A DNA stretch of 64,000 nt from Alteromonas sp. M12 (GCF_037478005.1 NZ_CP144164.1:4216001-4280000); one strand, 5' to 3'. Counted from the first letter of the stretch, positions 48,414 to 59,895 are shown. Numbers and translations are program-made. The notes: a model not told the origin generated them from the sequence alone.

Positions 48414-49300
48414 AAGGTTACCTCGCATTGAGTGGTTTGAAGCGGCGGGGAAAGTTGATTTTGTGGGCGCTTCGGCCAATGTCCACAGGTTTTGCAATGT
48501 GGATCTCGGTGACGAATTAGCTGACGCCAGCTTAGTTGTAAGCCATCAAAAATGTGCATATATTTAAGCTCTGTATCAAGCTTTAACATATGTTTGATAG
48601 TCGCCAGCGCCTGCATACTGGCCATGATGCCAACGCTAGGACCAAGTACCCCTAAATTAGCACAGCCTTGGGTGCTTGAATTGCTGGTGAAAAAGCAGTT
48701 GTAACAGCCTCTTTGAGGGGCGACTTGGCCATCAATCACCAATAGTTGACCGGAAAAAACTGCTACTGATGCGCTAATCAACGGGATAAAGTGAGCTGCA
48801 CACCAAGCATTAATTAATTGCCGCGTGGGCATGTTGTCTGAACAATCAAGTATGCTTAACTGACCAGTTCGGTGGGCTTGTTGCAGGTCAACATTGTTAT
48901 GCAATAAATGCTGAGCAAAGGTTTGGGTAAACTTTTGACAGTAATAACGTACTTGTGTATCACGATTCATTGCGGTGATTTTTTCAGCCGCACAAATGAC
49001 TTTATGTGTGCCAATGGAGCTCGCATCAAACAGAATTTGTCTAGGCAGGTTCGACAATTCAACCACATCGTCATCAATGAGGTAAAGATGCCCGATTCCC
49101 GCAGCACTTAATTGCTGACTGACATGACAGCCTAGTCCCCCCATACCCACCACGATAACATGTTGATTGAGCAAATTCTGCTGGCCATGCTCGCCAACTT
49201 GAGACAATAATATTTGTCGGTAATATTGAATAAACTGATTGTCGCTCAAGGTATCAGTCGTATCTTTGTTTGTGCTGACGTTTATGTTTTTGTTTGTCAT
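48410..49300 (-). CDS. thiF: ThiS adenylyltransferase
   Basis: A 296-residue E1-like enzyme that adenylates the ThiS C-terminus. The nucleotide site is VIVVGMGGLGCHVSQQLSAAGIGHLYLIDDD, followed by NLPRQILFD and DCSDNMPTRQLIN. Zinc cysteines are CYNC and CKTC. A Thr/Asn/Ser-rich N-terminal stretch of about 20 residues is unusual. The start overlaps the thiDE stop as TGATG at 49300. Confidence 0.94.
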   Translation of the reverse strand: MTNKNINVSTNKDTTDTLSDNQFIQYYRQILLSQVGEHGQQNLLNQHVIVVGMGGLGCHVSQQLSAAGIGHLYLIDDDVVELSNLPRQILFDASSIGTHKVICAAEKITAMNRDTQVRYYCQKFTQTFAQHLLHNNVDLQQAHRTGQLSILDCSDNMPTRQLINAWCAAHFIPLISASVAVFSGQLLVIDGQVAPQRGCYNCFFTSNSSTQGCANLGVLGPSVGIMASMQALATIKHMLKLDTELKYMHIFDGLQLSWRQLIRHRDPHCKTCGHWPKRPQNQLSPPLQTTQCEVTL

Positions 49301-51000
49301 CACATTGCCTGCCATATTTGTTGCAGTTTTTGCCAGCTTTTTCCTGGCTCACTTGCTTTTTCGATGGCGCGCACAACGGCGACGTCGGCCACTTGAGTTT
49401 GTTTTAATGCACGAAGGTTAGTGTGATCTATGCCACCAATGGCGACAAGGGGCATGCGATCACCCATCAAGGTGCAATACTTTTCAAGTTTATTCAGTCC
49501 TTGAGGTTGAGAAGGCATTGATTTGGTTGGCGTGCTAAAGATATGGCCGATGGCCAAATAACTGGGCGACATTTGTTGCGCCAGCAACAATTCAAAATAT
49601 CCATGGGAGGACAATCCCAATGCTAAACCGGCCTCTGCGATTTGCGACAAGTCTGCTTGCAATAAATCTTCTTGGCCCAAATGCACGCCAAATGCCCCAT
49701 GTTTAATCGCCAATTGCCAATGGTCATTAATAAATACCTGCGCTTGATATTGCCGACCTAACGCAACTGCCGCTTGTATGGCCTGTTCAAGTTGCTGTTC
49801 AGAGTAAACAACACTAGATGAGTTTTTCAAACGTAATTGCACGGTCCGTGCCCCGCCTTTTAATACGTCTTTGAGTATATTTATGGACTGGGTCACTGGA
49901 TAGACCTGCAAGGGCTGCTGGACGTTGGCAAAACTAAGCTCATTGGCTTGGTTTATGTTTGGATATTTAGGCACAATGATCTTGGCAAAGTGCTCCAGAT
50001 TTTGCGGCCAGCCTTTACGCGCTAAAACTCCCGGTCCTTTGCCTACCGGGTATGCATAGGTTAGTCCTTGATGCACATATGCTTTGGCAACCACAATCGC
50101 ATCTAATAATGGATAGCCAACGGCCATGGCCGTGGCTATGGCGCTGGATAAGGTACAGCCGGTGCCGTGATTATGTTGGGTTACGACACGAGGGCTACTA
50201 AAGCCAATTCGCTGATGTTGGTGCTCAGGTGAGGTAAATGGAATCGCTTTAGCCGCTAACCAATCAATTGCACTGCCGTGATCTAAAGCGCTACTGTACA
50301 AAGCACTTTCTTTTGTTGCGCTGATTGCTAAAGCGGCGTTATGTGACTCACTATTTCGAACGTCTCCACCGGTGTACAGTATGTTACAGCCAAGAAAGTT
50401 GGCGAGATTGTCGAGATTTGTTAGTTCCTCCTGTTGAGCGTGATTAGGTAACTGGCTTAGTTCCAGTAATACGCCTAACTCATATCGATTAGGGGTTATC
50501 AGAGTAACGTATTTTGCCAGTTGCAAATAAGCGGAGTACGAACTTGGTTGCTTATACCTTGATAAAGTTTGACCGCTAGTAGATACCATCACAGGATCCC
50601 AAATCACTGGAATTTGCAAATTATTGGTTTGTTCATAGGATGCCAACTTGCTGGCAAGCCATTCACTGATACATCGAATTTGCTCAGCGTTGGCTAACAT
50701 ACCAATCTTAATTGCCGCCGGAGGAATATCTTCCAATAAGCAATCCAGTTGCTTTATGAGCATGGCTGTTTGGGTAGCGGTGATCCCTTGAACTTGTTGT
50801 GAGTTTTGAGCGGTGATGGCACTCACAACTGTGCATGCATGCCCTCCCAAGTCGTTAATGGTTAGACTATCAGCCTGAATGCCAGCGCCACCGCCACTAT
50901 CTGAGCCAGCAATAGACCAAACAATGGGGCGAGTAGCAGACTGCAACTTATTCGAGTCGATGTTCGTGCTTACATTGCTCGTGCTTACATAAACACCCAT
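49300..51000 (-). CDS. thiDE: Fused HMP-P kinase/thiamin-phosphate synthase
   Basis: A 566-residue fusion. Residues about 27-290 are ThiD (WSIAGSDSGGGAGIQADSLTINDLGGHACTVVSAITAQNS, and HGTGCTLSSAIATAMA) making HMP pyrophosphate. Residues about 350-560 are ThiE (VYPVTQSINILKDVLKGGARTVQLRLKN, VFINDHWQLAIKHGAFGVHLGQEDL, AIGHIFSTPTKSM, PLVAIGGID) coupling it to the thiazole phosphate. A 60-residue linker joins them. It starts three bases after the thiC stop. Confidence 0.95.
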   Translation of the reverse strand: MGVYVSTSNVSTNIDSNKLQSATRPIVWSIAGSDSGGGAGIQADSLTINDLGGHACTVVSAITAQNSQQVQGITATQTAMLIKQLDCLLEDIPPAAIKIGMLANAEQIRCISEWLASKLASYEQTNNLQIPVIWDPVMVSTSGQTLSRYKQPSSYSAYLQLAKYVTLITPNRYELGVLLELSQLPNHAQQEELTNLDNLANFLGCNILYTGGDVRNSESHNAALAISATKESALYSSALDHGSAIDWLAAKAIPFTSPEHQHQRIGFSSPRVVTQHNHGTGCTLSSAIATAMAVGYPLLDAIVVAKAYVHQGLTYAYPVGKGPGVLARKGWPQNLEHFAKIIVPKYPNINQANELSFANVQQPLQVYPVTQSINILKDVLKGGARTVQLRLKNSSSVVYSEQQLEQAIQAAVALGRQYQAQVFINDHWQLAIKHGAFGVHLGQEDLLQADLSQIAEAGLALGLSSHGYFELLLAQQMSPSYLAIGHIFSTPTKSMPSQPQGLNKLEKYCTLMGDRMPLVAIGGIDHTNLRALKQTQVADVAVVRAIEKASEPGKSWQKLQQIWQAM

Positions 51001-51003
51001 GAT

Positions 51004-52986
<1,983 letters not shown>

Positions 52987-53149
52987 TTAAAAAATGAAGT
53001 TGCTTGTCTGGAGAGGTTTGGTGTTGAAAAGCGCCAATTATCTTAATAAGGGCAGATTGCGTCTAACAACCTAGAATAGCCCCCAAATTGGCAAAATAAG
53101 CGGTAAGATTAAGCCGCAATAAAAGCGCCTTAATGGTTACAGCGTTACG

Positions 53150-53255
53150 CTTGTTTCCTTCGCGGGTACTAGCCCGATCAGGTTCAACGGATCCCGAATA
53201 AACGGTCTCAGCCCACACAACTTAGTCAACTAAATCGTGCTAGCACTCCGACAAG
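53150..53255 (-). promoter_or_regulatory. TPP (thiamin pyrophosphate) riboswitch
   Basis: Read on the minus strand, the aptamer starts CTTGTCGGAGTGC, has the diagnostic GGGCTGAGACC, then GAACCTGATCGGGCTAGTACC and GCGAAGGAAACAAG. CTTGT and ACAAG close the P1 stem. A long P3 extension (about 53215-53240) separates the first two blocks. It sits about 180 bases before thiC and would shut off the operon when TPP is plentiful. Confidence 0.95.
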
Positions 53256-53592
53256 AGTGCAGTAATATAAACACATTCATTTGATTTAACAAGTAGAACC
53301 AGTGAGCAATAAACTTCCCTCCCAAAAACAACGGCGAAGTTAGGGTTACGCTGTGTGAGCCGTCCTAAATACTGTTGACACTTTTCAAATTGGTTTGGGA
53401 CAGTGCAATGAAATTTCCGTTAAAACTACTCGAGGTGACTATTTCCGCGGTTTTAAATTGGCGGTTGTCGACCAAATGGGAAAGGCGAATTATTACTCTA
53501 CAAACCACAAAATCTCGAGCAAGCAAAGGTTATGCTGGCTGAACTTGTTGAGACATAGCATAGTCGACGACGACACTTGGCCGTTAAATACA
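53256..53592 (+). other. Interval with a degenerate-looking coding fragment
   Basis: Between the TPP riboswitch and the ALDH terminator there is no intact gene. On the plus strand, 53395-53590 can be read as FKLAVVDQMGKANYYSTNH and WLNLLRHSIVDDD-like text that runs through the ALDH terminator. This has a protein-like feel but no start, ribosome site or family match, so it may be a decayed gene. The thi promoter must lie here on the minus strand. Confidence 0.3.
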
Positions 53593-53621
53593 AAACGCCC
53601 GATGAAATTCACCGGGCGTTT
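53593..53621 (-). terminator. Terminator after the ALDH gene
   Basis: AAACGCCCG (53593-53601) and CGGGCGTTT (53613-53621) form a nine-base stem; on the minus strand it is followed by TTTT and lies 52 bases beyond the ALDH stop. Confidence 0.8.
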
Positions 53622-53672
53622 CAAATGAAATAAGAATCAACCTATTTCAGGACTAGTCACTTAATTATACAA

Positions 53673-55103
53673 TTATTGAGGCGTTCTCAATACCATCAAA
53701 CGTAGCTCTGTCATGTCTTCAATAGCAAAGCGAATACCTTCACGACCTAATCCAGACTCTTTAACACCACCATATGGCATGTTGTCTACTCGCCAGCTTG
53801 GAACATCACCAATTACGACACCACCAACATCTAACACATCCCATGCTTTATGCGCTTTATAGATATCTCGCGTGAAAACACCCGCTTGCAGGCCAAATTG
53901 GCTATTGTTAATTTCTTCTAGAGCATCGTCATAATCACTAAAAGGAGCGATAATTGATACTGGGCCAAAGGCCTCATCAGCGCTAATGCTGGCATCGCTT
54001 GGTACGTTTTCTAACACAGTTGCCTGCAGCATAGCTCCGTCACGTTTGCCACCACATAATACACTAGCACCTTTAGATTTGGCTTCGGCAATCCAGTCAT
54101 CAAGACGAGTTGCTTCAGATTCTGAAATCATAGGGCCGATAAATGTATCTTCACTTAGCGGATCGCCATGCACCAAATTCGCGACTTTTTCGACGTAACG
54201 CTTTTTAAAATCAGCATAAATAGATTCATGCACTAATACTCGCTGCACACTAATACAACTTTGACCAGACTGGTAATAAGCTCCAAATACAATGCGTTCA
54301 ATGGCATCATCTAAATCAGTATCATGATCAACAATACAACCAGCGTTACCACCTAGTTCAAGTATTACCGGCTTCTTGCCTGCGCGAGCTTTAAGATCCC
54401 AACCCACATCAGGAGAACCGGTGAAACTAAGTAACTTAAATCTGTCATCGGTTGTAAACAGATCAGCTCCGTCACGACTACAAGGCAAGATTGAAAACGC
54501 ACCTTCTGGCAAATCAGTTTCAGCCAAGATTTCGCCAATAATCAATGCACCTAATGGCGTGCGACTTGCTGGTTTCAACACAAAAGCACAACCAACAGCC
54601 AATGCAGGAGCAACTTTGTGAGCCGCTAAATTCAACGGAAAGTTAAACGGGGAAATAAATGAACATGGACCAATCGGAACTTTTTTATACATCCCCTGAT
54701 AGCCTTTGGCGCGAGGGGTAATTTCCAAATTCATCACTTCGCCACTGATTCTGACGGATTCTTCAGCCGCAATACGGAAAGTATCAATTAAGCGCGTCAC
54801 TTCGCCTCGAGCATCTTTAATTGGCTTACCGGCTTCAATACACAAAGCATATGCCAGCTCTTCAAAGCGCTCTTCAAAACGTTTTATACAGTGATTTAAT
54901 ATCGCTTGACGCTCGTATGGCTTCATTGCCGTTAACGCAGCTTGGCTTTTATCTGCAGCTTCAATTGCTTGGTCAATCACATCAGCTTTGGCCATTGCCA
55001 CTGTAGTAGCAGCTTCGCCTGTGTACTTGTTAGTTACAACTAAATCTTGATTGGCATAAACGGCTTTATTCGCTAAATAATAAGGATAAGCTTTTTGTAA
55101 CAT
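53673..55103 (-). CDS. Aldehyde dehydrogenase, NAD(P)-dependent
   Basis: A 476-residue ALDH. Cofactor and active-site segments are IGPCSFISPFNFPLNLAAHKVAPALAVG, LSFTGSPDVGW, VILELGGNAGCIVDHD with the catalytic Glu, and GQSCISVQRVLVHESIY with the catalytic Cys. SRDGAD and FGPVSIIAPF are typical of the GapN/lactaldehyde-like branch. The substrate is not evident. It starts eight bases after the acetolactate-synthase-like gene, so the pair is cotranscribed. The pairing suggests a ThDP enzyme producing, and this enzyme oxidising, an aldehyde (inference). Confidence 0.9.
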   Translation of the reverse strand: MLQKAYPYYLANKAVYANQDLVVTNKYTGEAATTVAMAKADVIDQAIEAADKSQAALTAMKPYERQAILNHCIKRFEERFEELAYALCIEAGKPIKDARGEVTRLIDTFRIAAEESVRISGEVMNLEITPRAKGYQGMYKKVPIGPCSFISPFNFPLNLAAHKVAPALAVGCAFVLKPASRTPLGALIIGEILAETDLPEGAFSILPCSRDGADLFTTDDRFKLLSFTGSPDVGWDLKARAGKKPVILELGGNAGCIVDHDTDLDDAIERIVFGAYYQSGQSCISVQRVLVHESIYADFKKRYVEKVANLVHGDPLSEDTFIGPMISESEATRLDDWIAEAKSKGASVLCGGKRDGAMLQATVLENVPSDASISADEAFGPVSIIAPFSDYDDALEEINNSQFGLQAGVFTRDIYKAHKAWDVLDVGGVVIGDVPSWRVDNMPYGGVKESGLGREGIRFAIEDMTELRLMVLRTPQ

Positions 55104-55111
55104 GGTTGTTC

Positions 55112-56752
55112 CTATAGTTTTTGGCTAAGTTCGCGAATGGTTTTATTTAATGTTTGGTCATTCAAAGAATAGTCAACAGGCACATCAATTAGATGTACAG
55201 CTGGCTCAGCTAAACAAGCCTGTACTCTTGGTAACAATTCTTCGGCTGAATCAATCCGCCAGCCTTTGGCACCATAGCTTTGAGCGTATTTAACAAAATC
55301 GGGATTACCGTAATCCAAACCAAAATTATCAAACTCCATATGCGCTTGTTTCCATTTGATCATTCCATACGCATCGTCACGTAGAATAATCACCACTATA
55401 TGCAATTTAAGGCGCACTGCGGTTTCCATTTCTTGACTATTCATCATGAAACCACCATCACCACACACGGTAATAACCGATTTATCGGGGTTTACAATCT
55501 TAGCCGCCATAGCTGACGGCAGCCCTGCCCCCATTGTTGCCAAAGCATTATCAAGCAACAATGTATTGGGTAGATAAGCAGGATAGTTCCTAGCAAACCA
55601 AATTTTATATACGCCGTTATCGAGGGTCACTATGCCGTCTTTTGGCATTGCGGTACGAATATCTCGTACAAAACGTTCCGGCAATATAGGGAAACGGTCA
55701 TCATCTTCTGACACTTTACGATGAGCAATGTATGCATCATGAACATCGCTATAAAAATCAAGTTTCCAATTATTGGATGGCGTAATTTTTTGTTTAATTT
55801 GCCAAATGCTATTGGCAATATCACCGACCACTTCCAATTGAGGGAAATACACAGGATCAACCGCAGCGGAGGCGAAATTAATATGAATGACTTTTTTGCC
55901 ATCATTACCCATGAAAAATGGCGGCTTCTCTACCACGTCATGACCGACGTTAATGATCAAATCAGCGCGTGAAATCACTCGGTGTACAAAGTCACCATCG
56001 GATAATGCGGTATTGCCCATGAACAATTTACCGCTTTCATCTAAAACCCCTTTCCCCATCTGTGTGGTGATGTAAGGAATACCGGTTTTTTCAACAAACT
56101 CTTTGAGCATCTTAGCGGTGAGTTTACGGTTTGCAGCAGCACCAATGAGTAAAACCGGTGACTTAGCTGTCTCTATCATGTTAACCGCACCGTCAATCGA
56201 CTTATCTTCAGCGATGGGACGTCTTACGGCGCTAGCTTTGATTAATTTTGCGTTGGTTTTTTCAGCGGCAATATCTTCCGGCAATTCAATGTGAACAGCA
56301 CCAGGACGCTCTTCATGGGCCAATCGAAATGCTTCACGAACTATGGATGGAATGCGATCACCACTCACCACTTGGGTGGTGTATTTGGTTAAAGGACGCA
56401 TCATATCAACCGCATCTATTACCTGAAAGCGACCTTGTTTACTGGTTTTAATTGGTTTTTGGCCAGTAATCATCAACATCGGCATAGCACCAAGTTGCGC
56501 ATAAGCTGCTGGTGTCACTAGGTTAGTCGCACCAGGGCCAAGGGTGGATAAACACACACCGACTTTTCCAGTTAAACGGCCATATGTTGCGGCCATGAAG
56601 CCTGCACCTTGCTCATGTCTGGTAAGAATTAGTTTGATAGGTGACTTTCTTAAGGATTCTAATAAATCGAGGTTTTCTTCGCCAGGGATACCGAATACGT
56701 ATTCGACCCCTTCCGCTTCTAATGCTTGTACAAATAAATCTGATGCTTTCAT
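55112..56752 (-). CDS. Acetolactate synthase-like ThDP enzyme
   Basis: A 546-residue thiamin-diphosphate enzyme. EYVFGIPGEENLDLLESL, LTRHEQGAGFMAATYGRLTGKVGVCLSTLGPGATNL (with the ThDP-activating Glu), MLMITGQKP and VCGDGGFMMNSQEMETAVRLKL followed by RDDAYGMIKWKQ give the usual PYR, central and PP domains. It is close to catabolic acetolactate synthases. No small regulatory subunit or decarboxylase is adjacent, so acetoin synthesis is not assured. It heads a two-gene unit with the ALDH. Confidence 0.87.
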   Translation of the reverse strand: MKASDLFVQALEAEGVEYVFGIPGEENLDLLESLRKSPIKLILTRHEQGAGFMAATYGRLTGKVGVCLSTLGPGATNLVTPAAYAQLGAMPMLMITGQKPIKTSKQGRFQVIDAVDMMRPLTKYTTQVVSGDRIPSIVREAFRLAHEERPGAVHIELPEDIAAEKTNAKLIKASAVRRPIAEDKSIDGAVNMIETAKSPVLLIGAAANRKLTAKMLKEFVEKTGIPYITTQMGKGVLDESGKLFMGNTALSDGDFVHRVISRADLIINVGHDVVEKPPFFMGNDGKKVIHINFASAAVDPVYFPQLEVVGDIANSIWQIKQKITPSNNWKLDFYSDVHDAYIAHRKVSEDDDRFPILPERFVRDIRTAMPKDGIVTLDNGVYKIWFARNYPAYLPNTLLLDNALATMGAGLPSAMAAKIVNPDKSVITVCGDGGFMMNSQEMETAVRLKLHIVVIILRDDAYGMIKWKQAHMEFDNFGLDYGNPDFVKYAQSYGAKGWRIDSAEELLPRVQACLAEPAVHLIDVPVDYSLNDQTLNKTIRELSQKL

Positions 56753-57085
56753 ATTTTTCCCATTAGATTATTGGCAAGAACTACTAGTGTAAATCTTTAA
56801 AGATAGTCCATCATTCCCATCAAGCTAAATAACAGATATTTTCCAGCCATTCAGATTTAACGCTTTAAGGGTTCGAGATTGTTCAGCATAGCTGATTGAT
56901 TGTCACTCGAACGACTACTCGTTATTTTGTAGTAGATCTCATTAAATGTTGGTTTTCGTAATTATTCTCAAAAACAAGATTGAGTGTACACACAGAACTG
57001 ATTGAACTTAAATGTTTAAATGTGATTACTTTAATCGATTAATTATATCAAACGAAAAAAACCACAAAACAGATTGTCAGGCGAG
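56753..57085 (-). promoter_or_regulatory. Upstream region of the ALS/ALDH pair
   Basis: A 333-base gap with no gene. It carries a nested palindrome: TTCGAG (56872-56877) and CTCGAA (56906-56911) flank TCAGC-ATA-GCTGA (56883-56895). A further CTACT/AGTAG repeat lies at 56915-56935. Their position before the pair makes them operator candidates, possibly for the AraC-type regulator just upstream. Confidence 0.4.
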
Positions 57086-58231
57086 TTACTTTGCGGTCTT
57101 AGGTGGATTAACTTTGACAGGTCCTGCACTTTTGTTTTTATCTCGATTGCCCATTAAGCCTATGTATCTAACAAATACATTGCTCAAGTACTTTTCGGAA
57201 TTAAATCCTAGTCGCTTGGCCACACTAGTCACCTTTTGATCAGTGCGCATAAGCACCTTTTTCGCGTATTCCAATCGATAATGATAGACAAATGCACGAA
57301 AATTTCGTTTCAACACGAATCTGGTGGCCAATGCTAAGGCAGCGGGTTCTACTTGTGCTGCGTCTGCAACCTGTTTAATACGAAGTCCTTTGCGTTTATA
57401 GGCTTTATGCTGAATGATCGCTTTTTCCGCTTGTTTTAAAGTATGCCTGAGCTGATCCTCAGAGTAGTTCCCTTTATCCATTTGTGAATAGGCAAAAGGT
57501 GTGGGAGAGTATTTTCGGTTTTGCACCAGAAGTAATATCAAATACAAACATCCAGTCGCATTTAGCATATTCACTAAGGTTTGCCATTGCACAATGATAG
57601 GCAACAAATCAAAGGCGGCTAAGCCGATGACACAAATAGATAAAAATGCGGTAAACATTAATACATAACAGCCGTTGCTGGTAAAACGCATTTCGAAAAT
57701 ATCGATATCAACTACTTGATCTGATAAGTAATAATGATAAGAAGCAAGGTATTCAGCGGCGTGAACCGCAAAACTTAATGTCACGAAGGCGCTGAATAAA
57801 TAGGTCGCATAGAACGGCCAATTTAGCAATATGTCACCCATCGGCGGCGACTGTAGCATCCCAATTCTGAGCTCCGTTGGTGCTAACCAAAGTGGTAACT
57901 GGCCAGCTAAAAGCAGCACTGTGGGTATAAAAAATAGGACATTATTATTGGCAAACTTTGCCAACGTAAGTTGTCGGATACTCAGTACTAAACAGGCAAT
58001 GATTAACGCCGAAAAGAATGGCGAGGAGCCTACCAAAAAATTAAGTTGAGATTGATATCCTGATAACTTTAACCACTCGTCTAAAAGTAGCAATGGCCAC
58101 ACCAAGATGGCGGTTAAAATTAATTTGGCGTGGGGAAATTGCTCGTAACGAACCCAGACTAAAATAAGCCCAATAAACCAGCCAACTAGCATTGAGCTAA
58201 TCGCGATTTGATAGAGACTCATATCACCCAT
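57086..58231 (-). CDS. Membrane-anchored AraC-family regulator
   Basis: A 381-residue protein. Residues 1 to about 250 hold about seven hydrophobic helices (ISSMLVGWFIGLILVWV, LILTAILVWPLLLL, FFIPTVLLLAGQLPLWL, FYATYLFSAFVTLSFAV, LMFTAFLSICVIGLAA, TLVNMLNATGCLYLILL). About 285-370 is an AraC/XylS DNA-binding domain with two helix-turn-helix units (LRIKQVADAAQVEPAALALATR; KVTSVAKRLGFNSEKYLSNVF). A Lys-rich tail ends it. It would sense a membrane or periplasmic signal and act directly on DNA. It lies seven bases after the CYTH-CHAD gene and upstream of the ALS/ALDH pair. Confidence 0.86.
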   Translation of the reverse strand: MGDMSLYQIAISSMLVGWFIGLILVWVRYEQFPHAKLILTAILVWPLLLLDEWLKLSGYQSQLNFLVGSSPFFSALIIACLVLSIRQLTLAKFANNNVLFFIPTVLLLAGQLPLWLAPTELRIGMLQSPPMGDILLNWPFYATYLFSAFVTLSFAVHAAEYLASYHYYLSDQVVDIDIFEMRFTSNGCYVLMFTAFLSICVIGLAAFDLLPIIVQWQTLVNMLNATGCLYLILLLVQNRKYSPTPFAYSQMDKGNYSEDQLRHTLKQAEKAIIQHKAYKRKGLRIKQVADAAQVEPAALALATRFVLKRNFRAFVYHYRLEYAKKVLMRTDQKVTSVAKRLGFNSEKYLSNVFVRYIGLMGNRDKNKSAGPVKVNPPKTAK

Positions 58232-58238
58232 TACGTAT

Positions 58239-59738
58239 TCACCAATATGTTTCCATAGACATTGCCACTCCTTTACTTAACTCTATAACGGTCAGAAGAC
58301 TGTTTTTCTTAACCTCACTCCATTGCAAAAGCTCAGATTTATCTTCCACATCTGAATCCAATAGCTTGGTTTGAAACACATTGAGTTTGCGTAATTCCTG
58401 TATGCCTTCCAACACATCGCTCCAAGGATCAAGAAATGGCTGGCGTCGATAGTTATCCAAACATGACCCTAACAGCAAATCCGTGTTTAACGCACTAAGT
58501 AATTGTTCATAATGTTGCAGATACTCTTCCATGCTGCCAACATCGGCGTTGATACCAGCCAATACGCTCTGCCATTTTTGCTGCAAAACTGCCTCTGCAT
58601 GTTCTTTTAGCGGTTTAGTGTGGGCATCAGATTTTTGTCGCCAAGGACAAGTCACAAGTAGTCGCGATAAACCAAGTTGCAATAACGAATTATCTTGGTG
58701 GGTAATTAAATAATGGGGACGAGATAGATTTAGTGTTCCATCTTGTAATCCTCGTAAATAACTGACCAATGCATCATGCTGAGCTAAACGTTTACTATAC
58801 ATTCCGCGTTTTGAACGTAACGCTCGAATACTTTTTAACTGTTCAATCCAAGCCCACTTATTTAACCGCAAGTTAAGCGCTCTGCTGAGATCTTCTATGG
58901 CTTTGCATTGGAGCGCTTTGGAATATATGTGCACACAATCTCTGGTTAATCGCAAACCTACGTATATATCAATTAAATCAGTGACTTTTTTGGTTTGCAT
59001 GTAGCGATATTCAGCTTTTTGCCAGAACGACAACGCGTAGCCTAAGCCTTTAATAAAGCCGCTTTCACAATCATCCGAATCTGATAAAGTGACACTGCTA
59101 ATTTTTTGAGGTTCTGGCGCAAGAGCATTACGGGCAAGGGTAAAGCCGCGCCCTGCTTTACTTAAATTACACAATTGACTAGGTGCTAAAGTTGCCATTT
59201 TTTCTGCGATATCAAATAGCACGGCAACATCACCACTTTTCAGTTCCAACTCTATTTCACAAATGTCGGCGCTATTATCGGCAGTGCTTACTGAGCCTTT
59301 ATCCAACACCAATTCTACATCAGTGCCGTCGGATAACCGCAGTAAATAGGCTTTACGTTTAAAGTCAGTGTGAAAAATCTGGATGATCTTTTCTTGTAGT
59401 TCAGCAACTGAAATATCTCGAGGCCAAATACTGGGATCAAATAATTCTAAAGAGGGAGACAATGAATCTATGGAAACATTATATTCAGGGCGCTGATGCA
59501 AACCGCCGATACTTTTGCCAGCAGTCTTAACCGTTTGTTCAATACCTTTATCACTACTTCGAACCCGTAACCCTATGCCATTCGCACTTAACAACCATTC
59601 AGGAGTATCAAAGTATTGATTAAACAAGGTAAATTCGGACGTTTCAATATTCGCTGAAAACTGTCCCAAGGTCGATAATAAGTCAGATTCGTCAATGCCA
59701 TCGGGCAATAACAACTTTAATTCAATTTCTTTTTCCAT
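58239..59738 (-). CDS. ygiF: CYTH-CHAD inorganic triphosphatase (YgiF-like)
   Basis: A 499-residue protein. The N-terminal CYTH domain has the ExExK motif (MEKEIELKLLL), basic strand YFDTPEWLLSANGIGLRVR and DGTDVELVLDKGSV. The C-terminal CHAD domain (about 220-490) is histidine- and arginine-rich. E. coli YgiF hydrolyses tripolyphosphate. It is divergent from ygiM with about 157 bases between. Its stop is seven bases from the AraC gene. Confidence 0.92.
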   Translation of the reverse strand: MEKEIELKLLLPDGIDESDLLSTLGQFSANIETSEFTLFNQYFDTPEWLLSANGIGLRVRSSDKGIEQTVKTAGKSIGGLHQRPEYNVSIDSLSPSLELFDPSIWPRDISVAELQEKIIQIFHTDFKRKAYLLRLSDGTDVELVLDKGSVSTADNSADICEIELELKSGDVAVLFDIAEKMATLAPSQLCNLSKAGRGFTLARNALAPEPQKISSVTLSDSDDCESGFIKGLGYALSFWQKAEYRYMQTKKVTDLIDIYVGLRLTRDCVHIYSKALQCKAIEDLSRALNLRLNKWAWIEQLKSIRALRSKRGMYSKRLAQHDALVSYLRGLQDGTLNLSRPHYLITHQDNSLLQLGLSRLLVTCPWRQKSDAHTKPLKEHAEAVLQQKWQSVLAGINADVGSMEEYLQHYEQLLSALNTDLLLGSCLDNYRRQPFLDPWSDVLEGIQELRKLNVFQTKLLDSDVEDKSELLQWSEVKKNSLLTVIELSKGVAMSMETYW

Positions 59739-59895
59739 TAAAACACATGTCCAATGAGAGGATAAATTAGCGGGTAATCAATGGCATAAACAATACTCCG
59801 AACAACAAACCAAGGCAATCAATCAAACCATGACTTGCCTTTGGGAATACAAGACCATACCATTTGTCTAAATTTATATTTAACATTGATGAATT

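Noticed and set aside
53395..53628. Plus-strand 77-codon frame as a real gene
   Set aside because: It reads through the ALDH terminator, has no ribosome site and no family match; listed only as a possible decayed fragment.
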